This document shows positions 15,402-23,000 of a stretch of 56,283 bases of DNA, in pieces (positions within the stretch are counted from its first letter, which is position 1; each line of letters starts with the position of its first letter). The stretch covers positions 1 to 56,283 of the IMG/VR virus record IMGVR_UViG_3300030380_002510; one strand, 5' to 3'. Below the pieces are notes generated by a model that had not been told where the DNA came from, did not search any database, and saw only the letters and a program-made list of their open reading frames with translations. The stretch comes from a virus. Position numbers and translations under genes: made by a program.

Positions 15402-16700
15402 ATGTGGGGTAGTGCGTTGCTAGGCGATGAGTATGACCTAGCCATTTACCCTGCTGATAATTTAACTAAAAGTGTGTTGAGTAATCTTTCTCAACACCCC
15501 GATTTTGTTGTTCATAATGCACCAATAGAAAAGTCATCAAGTTTGTTTTCTAATGATGATATTAAGTCTTATAGTTTTGCTTCTAACGGAGATGGGTGGT
15601 TAGAAAGCACATACGGTAAAGATGCTAATTCAATAATTCGTATGTGTAGAAAAATGCGAAGAATAGATAAAAATAATCGTGAAAGTATTGATTTAATTAT
15701 AGATGATATTCGTACAATTAAGGCGATGGAAGTAGAGGCTACTATCAATAATTTATCGTGGAGTGATGGATTAGAAGATGTAATAAAAAATATAGGTCTT
15801 AATGATAGAAGCCTCAAAGCACTTCGCAAGTTTGGTGAATCCCGTTCATCATCTTTACAAAAAGCGTGTCAATTATATCTTAAGTCTATGACAGTATTAA
15901 ATTTATTAAATGATAAATTAGATTGGGGTATAGACGACCAAAAAGAATGGGCTAATGCTTTACAATTGAAAAAAGATGCTCGTAAAATGTGGTCTAGTAC
16001 TTTACATCAAATAGATAAATTATCTAAAACAGATAAATTAACACTTGATTTTGTTTCAAAACAATTAACTGAATCCGGTCCATTAAGTAGTCGTGAGTTA
16101 GTTCGTAGAGGGGTTGGGATGCTTCATAAATCTACTACGCCAAGTAAAGTTAGTAGTTTAATTAAAATGTATGGCGAAGAAGTAGATATTTACAAAAGTA
16201 GTAGCCGTGGCAATTTTGTAAAATTAGATACTCACGGTTTAATCATAAAAGATATATGGGCTTATGCGGCAGGTTTTCTTGATGCTGACGGAAGTATATT
16301 CATAACAGAAAGAGGCGAGCCGAGAGCGACTTTTATCGCTACAGGTGATAGAGGCCGTATGCAGTGTGAAGAACTACACAAAGCATTAGGTTGTGGTCGT
16401 TTAGTTCTCAATCAAAGAATACACAAAAATAGCGTAAGAAGCCAACATAGACTCATATTTTCATCAAAAGATGATTTAAGACAATTATTAAAAGGTATTT
16501 TACCCCATCTAAAAATGAAATCGCTACAAGCAAAAGCGGTTTTATCTTTTGTAGATGAAAAAGATAGAATGAGAAAAGACGAGTTATATCGTTTAGTCAC
16601 ATTTAACAATTGGAAAGATGATAAAAAGAAAGCCGATAGTTTCTTGAGTAAATGGGGCGTGGATGCAGATACAATAGGTAAGTATGCGGAGAGTTTGTAA
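15402..16700 (+). CDS. LAGLIDADG-domain protein with an N-terminal helical region
   Basis: ATG 15402 follows GGTGGT at 15392-15397; TTG 15390 is an upstream alternative. Residues about 220-268 look like a winged helix (LSSRELVRRGVGMLH). A single LAGLIDADG motif, YAAGFLDADGSIFI, starts near residue 288 and is followed by the alpha/beta layout expected of such endonucleases. One motif implies a homodimer. It could be a free-standing homing endonuclease lodged between terminase and portal, or a DNA-binding regulator that kept the fold, as in WhiA. No intron or intein boundary is seen in its neighbours. The stop overlaps the portal start (TAATG). Confidence 0.75.
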   Translation: MWGSALLGDEYDLAIYPADNLTKSVLSNLSQHPDFVVHNAPIEKSSSLFSNDDIKSYSFASNGDGWLESTYGKDANSIIRMCRKMRRIDKNNRESIDLIIDDIRTIKAMEVEATINNLSWSDGLEDVIKNIGLNDRSLKALRKFGESRSSSLQKACQLYLKSMTVLNLLNDKLDWGIDDQKEWANALQLKKDARKMWSSTLHQIDKLSKTDKLTLDFVSKQLTESGPLSSRELVRRGVGMLHKSTTPSKVSSLIKMYGEEVDIYKSSSRGNFVKLDTHGLIIKDIWAYAAGFLDADGSIFITERGEPRATFIATGDRGRMQCEELHKALGCGRLVLNQRIHKNSVRSQHRLIFSSKDDLRQLLKGILPHLKMKSLQAKAVLSFVDEKDRMRKDELYRLVTFNNWKDDKKKADSFLSKWGVDADTIGKYAESL

Positions 16701-18451
16701 TGGCTGATGATGAAAGTAGAATTAGTAGGTTTTTATCAACCTTAAGTAAACCGTTTAAGCGTAAGTCATCACCAACTCCAACTATGCCACTTTGGACAAG
16801 TGGTATACAAGAACCTGTTATGGCACAGGGAATTACTATCCCTGCTTTGTACGCAGTAAGTACAGAATGTTTAATTCTTAGAACTGTATTATCTAAATTA
16901 AGACAAGAAATGTTTAGACGAGGTTATTATTGGGAGAAGCAATTTCATAAGAAGTGTGTACAATGTGATGAGGAATTTCAACATAATGTAGAGTCTTGTG
17001 AAACATGTGGTGGTGAAGTTAGAGGACCGGATAATGATGAATTAGTTTATGCTAAGTGGTTATTGAAACAAGAAAACAGTATGGAGCAACAGTTTTTACA
17101 TATATTGCATGAACTTGAAAATGACCTAAATATAGTAGATGATGCTTTCTTATTATTTGTAAAAGAATACTATATAGACCCCGAAACCAAAGAAGTAGCA
17201 TTTTATCGTGTAAAAGAAATGATTAGAGGCGACCCAATATTCATGAGAATAGTTGCTGATAAAAGAGGTGTAAGAGGTGGCCGATACAAAACTTGTTTAA
17301 TTCACCGGGACCAAGTTAAAACACATGCCGAAGACGACAAGTGTGAAGTATGCGGTAGTGATTTACACGATGTACATTATGTAAATATGGCGGGTAGTGG
17401 TAAAACACAATACTTTGTTGAGGGTGAAGTTCTCCATGTAAGTAAGTACAATCCATCTAAATTGTATGGTCGCTCTCCTGTAAATACTATGTGGAGGCAA
17501 GCCATGACTCTAACTGCTATGGATAACTACATGTACACTGCATATCAAAAGCGTAGAATGCCTAAAGGTATTATATCTGTGACAACCGATAATCTTGAAT
17601 CTATGAAATCATTTTGGAAATCAGTAGATGAAAAAATGGAGCGTGACCCGCACTATGTACCTAAAGTTGGTATTGAATCTAGCACAGGTAGAGGTGGGGT
17701 TAATTGGATTAAATTTATGGACACACTAGAAGAAATGCAGTATATTGCAGTTCGTGATGAGATTCGTAATCGTATAGCCGCATATTTTGGCGTATCAAGT
17801 ATTTTTATGGTAGATAACGGTAAATCGGGTGGACTCAACAATGAAGGTCTACAAATTCTTGTGACAAATCGTGCAGTAGAGTTTGGACAAAAAATCTATA
17901 CAGATGTACTATTTCCTAAAATTCTAAAACAAATGGGAGTGTTTGATTGGAAATTAACTCTTTATCCGAATGAAGAAGAAGATGAAATAACAAGACTACG
18001 CCGTGATGAACAAGAGTTGAATGTAGCACAAAGAATGGCTCAATTAGGATTTGTACCGGAATTAATTAGTGGTGATACAAGTAGCGATATTAAATTTGTA
18101 TATCGTAAACCCGAACCTCAAGCACAACAAGCACCACCACCCGGAGGCGCACCACCAATGATGCCACCAAGAGGTATGCCACCGGGTATGCCTATGGGTG
18201 GTATGCCTCAAGGTATGCCGATGGGAGGATTACCACCGGGTATGCCGATGGGTAGTATGCCGATGCCACCTCCACAACCGGGCGGTGAAGGTATGGGAAT
18301 ACGCAATCGTGGACCTGCCGCACCGCAAAGAAGAACATCGCCGGGAAGTGGTGCGCCTGTAACAAGTGTTCAACAAAGAGGACCAACATCATCATTAGGA
18401 CAACAAAATGTAAATGCTCTTCAAAATGCTAGAAGATTTAGGGGTGCTTAA
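16700..18451 (+). CDS. Portal protein with two zinc-binding insertions
   Basis: The portal forms the ring at one capsid vertex through which DNA passes. Recognisable features are the N-terminal core, the stretch VNTMWRQAMTLTAMDNYMYT and the helix-rich region IAVRDEIRNRIAAYFGVSS with the following loop. Unusually, there are two metal-site candidates: C86, C89, C100, C103 (KKCVQCD, ESCETCGG) and C199, C215, C218 with nearby His (KTCLIH, CEVCGSD). The C-terminal 110 residues are low-complexity Pro/Gly/Met, with repeated G-M-P units. At 583 residues it is somewhat long because of these additions. It should contact the terminase and the connector proteins. Confidence 0.88.
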   Translation: MADDESRISRFLSTLSKPFKRKSSPTPTMPLWTSGIQEPVMAQGITIPALYAVSTECLILRTVLSKLRQEMFRRGYYWEKQFHKKCVQCDEEFQHNVESCETCGGEVRGPDNDELVYAKWLLKQENSMEQQFLHILHELENDLNIVDDAFLLFVKEYYIDPETKEVAFYRVKEMIRGDPIFMRIVADKRGVRGGRYKTCLIHRDQVKTHAEDDKCEVCGSDLHDVHYVNMAGSGKTQYFVEGEVLHVSKYNPSKLYGRSPVNTMWRQAMTLTAMDNYMYTAYQKRRMPKGIISVTTDNLESMKSFWKSVDEKMERDPHYVPKVGIESSTGRGGVNWIKFMDTLEEMQYIAVRDEIRNRIAAYFGVSSIFMVDNGKSGGLNNEGLQILVTNRAVEFGQKIYTDVLFPKILKQMGVFDWKLTLYPNEEEDEITRLRRDEQELNVAQRMAQLGFVPELISGDTSSDIKFVYRKPEPQAQQAPPPGGAPPMMPPRGMPPGMPMGGMPQGMPMGGLPPGMPMGSMPMPPPQPGGEGMGIRNRGPAAPQRRTSPGSGAPVTSVQQRGPTSSLGQQNVNALQNARRFRGA

Positions 18452-18457
18452 GAAACG

Positions 18458-18469
18458 CTTTTATTATAG
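18458..18469 (+). promoter_or_regulatory. Candidate TATA box in the portal downstream gap
   Basis: CTTTTATTATAG lies in the 46-bp gap after the portal. It is about 30-40 bases before ATG 18498, compatible with a short-leader transcript. The gap is one of the few inside the virion cluster and the following gene lacks a GGTGAT motif, which supports an extra promoter here. Confidence 0.35.
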
Positions 18470-18497
18470 GAGTGTGTGAGATAGGGCAGGGAAGACG

Positions 18498-18848
18498 ATG
18501 GATTTAATTAAAATGCACCCAATGGCGAGAAAATTAGAACAGGCTCAAAAAGGGTTTTTGACGGCTCTTGAAGGTGATGATGCCGAAGTAGCGAAGCAAC
18601 ATTTAACCGAAGTTCAAAAGTTAGCAGATTTTCTTGCAGATGATTTAACAACTATAATTGCTAAATCCGAATCCGCAAAAGGAATTAATGATATATATGC
18701 GGGTGGAGTTCCTGTAATCAAATTTACCGAGGGAAGAGGTAGAGCAGGTTCTATTGAAGGTAAAAGATTACCCGGTTCTATTACCACAGGTGTTAAGAAA
18801 TCTAATTATTCTCGCACCGCAGGTACTTATGGTCGCTATACTAATTGA
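18498..18848 (+). CDS. Unknown 116-aa helical protein
   Basis: The ATG has GGGCAGGGAAG upstream. The first 60 residues form a charged helical bundle candidate (LEQAQKGFLTALEGDDAEVA, HLTEVQKLADFLADDL). The remainder is Gly/Ser/Arg/Tyr-rich and probably flexible, ending GTYGRYTN. It lies just after the portal in the head cluster. No family is recognised. A head-assembly or scaffold-related role is possible from position only. Confidence 0.7.
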   Translation: MDLIKMHPMARKLEQAQKGFLTALEGDDAEVAKQHLTEVQKLADFLADDLTTIIAKSESAKGINDIYAGGVPVIKFTEGRGRAGSIEGKRLPGSITTGVKKSNYSRTAGTYGRYTN

Positions 18849-18857
18849 GGTCATAAT

Positions 18858-19196
18858 ATGACAGAAGATAACTCCGAGCGTTTGGTTAATGCTTTGATTA
18901 CCAAAATGGAAGTCATGGATAATAGTATAGAACTATTAAAGCAAGAAAATCAGCGTTTAAAAAAATTAATTAATAATCCTCAATCTTTGTTAAAGAAAAT
19001 GGGTATGGTAAAGACATCTACTCCATTTGCAGAAGATATGCAAGATGACCCTTTTAGAAATGATTTAAATGATGACAGTATACTAAAGGGTATTAATTCT
19101 GCAATTCCACAAACTAATGAAGATTTCCACAACATGTCGTGGGAAGATATACATGAGTTAGCCAACAATTCTAAAGAAAAAGAGATGATACAATGA
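18858..19196 (+). CDS. Coiled-coil protein with a C-terminal motif shared with the protease/scaffold
   Basis: The ATG follows GAGGTCAT. Residues about 8-38 form a coiled coil (ALITKMEVMDNSIELLKQEN). An acidic middle and then NMSWEDIHELAN at about residues 92-103 follow. The same peptide, as NMSWDEVHSLAN, ends the protease/scaffold protein at 25666. Sharing a terminal motif suggests both bind one partner, for example the capsid or portal. Its last bases overlap the next start. Confidence 0.72.
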   Translation: MTEDNSERLVNALITKMEVMDNSIELLKQENQRLKKLINNPQSLLKKMGMVKTSTPFAEDMQDDPFRNDLNDDSILKGINSAIPQTNEDFHNMSWEDIHELANNSKEKEMIQ

Positions 19197-19852
19197 AACC
19201 AAGATATGAAGAAATGAGTTATGAAACTACAGTTTTATTTGAAAAAGCACATCAATTAAGTTCAAGATTAAATTTATTAGAAAAGGCTAGTATGGCTGAA
19301 AAAGATAAATATTGCATGAAGAATTTTGGTAAGAAATACTCCGAATGTTCGGAAAAGCAAAAGGCTCAATGTGACAAGGCTCACGGTAAAGTCGAGAAGG
19401 GTAAAGATTGTCCCGATTGTAAAAACAATGATTGTCCTACTTGTAAAATGGAAAAGGCTGAAAAATGTCCGTCGTGTGGTGAAAAAATGGAAAAAGGTGC
19501 TTGCATGAAGATGGGTTGTGGAGGTAAAATGGAAAAGGCTGAAAAATGTCCGTCGTGTGGAGGTAAAATGGAAAAAGGTGCTTGCATGAAGATGGGTTGT
19601 GGAGGTAAAATGGCTAAAGCCCAACCGGGATTTAAACCGGAAAAAATTACTGATGTAAACCCGCATTTTGTGGCAGAATCGGGTGGTCAAACAAAATCGG
19701 GTTATTTTACTACTAACGGTAGAACCATTGAAACCGAAGATGCTAAACCCAAAAAGAAAAAGTTAGAGTCTAAATTTAATATGGAAAGACTTTCATCAAG
19801 ACAAAATCCACATTCCGATACAGGGGTAGTAAGAGAAGAACAGTTTGATTGA
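19193..19852 (+). CDS. Cys-rich zinc-ribbon repeat protein
   Basis: The ATG overlaps the previous stop (ATGA). The first 45 residues are helical. Residues about 42-140 hold a series of Cys motifs: CSEKQKAQC, CPDCKNNDCPTC, then two nearly identical 27-residue units with CPSCG and GACMKMGCGGK. The product should bind several zinc ions. The C-terminal 75 residues are polar and unstructured-looking. The doubled unit reflects an 81-bp tandem duplication. It belongs to the portal-to-protease head region; function unknown. Confidence 0.75.
   Translation: MKPRYEEMSYETTVLFEKAHQLSSRLNLLEKASMAEKDKYCMKNFGKKYSECSEKQKAQCDKAHGKVEKGKDCPDCKNNDCPTCKMEKAEKCPSCGEKMEKGACMKMGCGGKMEKAEKCPSCGGKMEKGACMKMGCGGKMAKAQPGFKPEKITDVNPHFVAESGGQTKSGYFTTNGRTIETEDAKPKKKKLESKFNMERLSSRQNPHSDTGVVREEQFD
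19451..19612 (+). repeat. 81-bp tandem duplication within the zinc-ribbon gene
   Basis: Units 19451-19531 and 19532-19612 differ only at a few bases after the shared GTCCGTCGTGTGG. Each encodes 27 residues with one CPSCG and one CMKMGC motif. The near identity at synonymous sites indicates a recent event or gene conversion. The reading frame is kept. Confidence 0.9.
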
Positions 19853-19862
19853 AGGTGATATT

Positions 19863-20033
19863 GTGAAACCTGTAGCAATCAAAAAAACTAATATTAATTC
19901 TCGATTTAGAGAAGCGGGAGAAGCAGGTTTACCTATTATTTGTAGAAAATGCGGCGGTGTTAATACATCGGGTTGTAATTTATATAGAGGTATGGATATA
20001 CACGCATGTCCACAGTTTGAGCCGCTATCATAG
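19863..20033 (+). CDS. Small zinc-binding protein (56 aa)
   Basis: GTG 19863 has GGTGAT exactly three bases upstream and is preferred over the TTG at 19845. A basic N-terminus (MKPVAIKKTNINSRFREAGE) is followed by IICRKCGGVNTSGCN and HACPQFEPL, giving cysteines spaced C-x2-C, C and C for one metal site. It sits just before the 1,851-residue gene. No family is recognised. Confidence 0.7.
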   Translation: MKPVAIKKTNINSRFREAGEAGLPIICRKCGGVNTSGCNLYRGMDIHACPQFEPLS

Positions 20034-20044
20034 GCGGTGAATAA

Positions 20045-23000
20045 ATGATAGATGAATTTAACATTTGTAAAAATGACTTTCTAATATCATTATACGATGG
20101 TTTAGATTTATCTCGTAATGCGGCTGAATATGTAATGGCTTGGGAGTCATTAGAAAAAGCCCCGCTAGATAATATTTCTTTAAGTCTTAAAGATACTGCT
20201 GAATTAATACTAAAGAATGAAAGTAATTTCGTAAGAGGTGAAAATAAAATATTTGATTTACCTAAAAAAGAAGGACCGGGTTATCTTCTTGCATCTAAAA
20301 CAACTTTTGGAGAACCCACTAATCATGTATGGGCTGACGGATTAGCAATAGATGAAGGTAGAAAGTATGGTATGTACCCTAAATACATAGCAAAACCCAC
20401 ATCTTCATACAAAGACCATCATTTTCCTTATCATGAGTTTAATCACCCACTTAGACAAATAAATAGTCATAGTGGATTACCTAACATGTTTGAATTACTT
20501 AGAGCGTTAGGTCCGGGTGGTTATGGAAAAGATGAAAGAGATATGGAGCGAGCATGGTTTAAAGAAATGACCGAGGCTAATAGTCCACTAATTACAGGAT
20601 ATAAGGCAGGTAAAAAGTCTATACCGATATTAGGCGACATAAACACATTCGGTACAATTGGTAATCACCAATACGATTTGTATGAAAGAGATTTTAGAAG
20701 ATGGCAAAAAGAAAACCCATTAGAATACGGTTTGACAGAAAATGAATTAAGGGATATGCACTTTAACGATAAAGTCAAAGAATGGTCTTCACCTATTGAT
20801 GGGTTAAGTCATGATGGATTTATGTTTGGGCTTGAATGGTTTTCACCCGAAGAAAGAGAAGGTTTGGAATCACAAATAAGTAAAGGTATAGATGACAAAA
20901 CTACACTTACATTACCTAATGGACAAAAAATCCCATCAGCAAGAATAGCATATAACAACTTAATGAGAAGAACACCGGAAATGAATTTTATGATTAGGTC
21001 TAACGGTCATTTTGGAAGAAACTCTCACTATAGACAACAATCAAATGAAGAAGATTATAGTCAAGGTGAAAACAGATTTATTCAATCAGCAGTGGCAGAT
21101 ACAATGCACACTTATAATTCATATTTAGATGAACCTGTAGCAAAATATATCTTAGATGAAATAAACGATAAGTATGTTGAAGAAGGTAAAAAACCATTTG
21201 AAAGATTACCTGCATTAAACTTACACAAAGAAAAATACAAAGATGAGTACGGGTTAAAAGACTTGAGAGCAGGTGCTAGAAAAGAAAGAATGTCTATGGA
21301 AGATGTATTATTTTTAGCAGGTTTTGACCCCGAAACTAAACAACTAATTGGAAATCACCCTATACACGGTAAAATGGAAGGACCAATTATAGGTTTAGAT
21401 ATTTTAAGTGCTTTAGAAAATGAGGCAAAAAGCAATAGTACTTTACAACAAAAAGCCAAAGATATGTTAAATCATCGTGCTTTTTTTACTTCTCCACATG
21501 GACCTCACCCCGATGAAACCAAACCTAAATATTGGCGTATTGACGATGATGGTTTTACCTATGGACCAAGTAAATTCTATGAAAGAATGTACTCTAACAT
21601 ACCGGGTATGAATCTATCACCTGCTACTTGGATGGAATTTAATCATTCAATGTCGCCGGATAAAGACTCATCTTATTTATTTGAAACAGACCCTACCGGA
21701 AGACAATTTTTCAAACCTCATTCTAATAACAAAATATTAGGTATGCACTTTGGTCCTAATGAAACAAAGGAATTAGGTTATTTATCACCGGAAACTAATA
21801 GATTTACATACTCAAATTTACCTAATCCGATGGTAAATATATTTTCACCATTTGGTACAAGTAGAAGCACTAACTTAACTGATAAAACTAATTATACAGA
21901 ACATAAATCTGCAATAAATCCTATATATGAATATTTTATGAGAAATGCTAGTTCTCAAGATAAAAAAGATTTAGGCACTGCAAATAAACACATGGCTCTC
22001 CATAAAGTGCATAATCCTACTTTACTAAATACTCCCGAAGCATATTATGGTTCTAATCCTACAGATACTCGTTTACATGAAAAAGCAGTTAAATCACATA
22101 TTCTTAACACATTCTTAGGTAGGAGAGAACACCCTTTTACACCACCTAAAAAAGCAGTTGCACAGTTGAAAGATTTGTTAAATGGTGATTTAGCAATAAG
22201 TGGTGGGTTAGATTTACAGGAGTTCAAAGATTACATAAATTGGGATTCTAAACCTATTACATATAGTAATGTAAAAAATATTATGGAAATGGGAGATTAT
22301 TCGGCAGTTCGCTTAGTAAACGCCGTTAGTGATATATTAGGTACAAAAAGAGCAGATAAAATTAACGAGTTCATAGGTAAATTAGACGGTGATAAAAATA
22401 ATGAAGAACATAAGAAATTACATGATTACTATATGGAAAATCATGACTTTCAACCATTTGATAAAATTAATATTAATGAAGCAACATCGGGAATACGAGA
22501 TATTGTGAATAAAGTACATCAGCAAAAAATGAAGCAAAGTAAATCTAAGAAAATACTTACTAATGAACATGATGCTATTAATGCTATTCTAAGTTTTGGA
22601 GGTAATCAAAAGTCTACTGAACAAGAAAAAAGATTTAGAGAAACTATAGATTCAATTAATCAAATGTTGTTAAATCCTAATTTATCTCAAGCAGATGTAA
22701 TGGGTCTAAGAGATGACATGAAAGAAGCAGTTAAAGGACTTAATGCAGTTCAATCAAAAAGTAAACCCGATAACTTTTGGAAAATAGGGGCAAATCAAAA
22801 ACTACAGGCTCTAAAAGGTCATCACGATACAATTGTAGACTATGCTAAAAATACCATCATGCCCTTAGTGCTTGAACAACAACCCGATGCTTTTGACCCC
22901 AACAATCCTGTACAGTTTATACACAATGCACAAAAAATGTTATCCGATACTCAAAAACATATACTAAGCACTAACAATCATAACCTAACCACTACTAACT

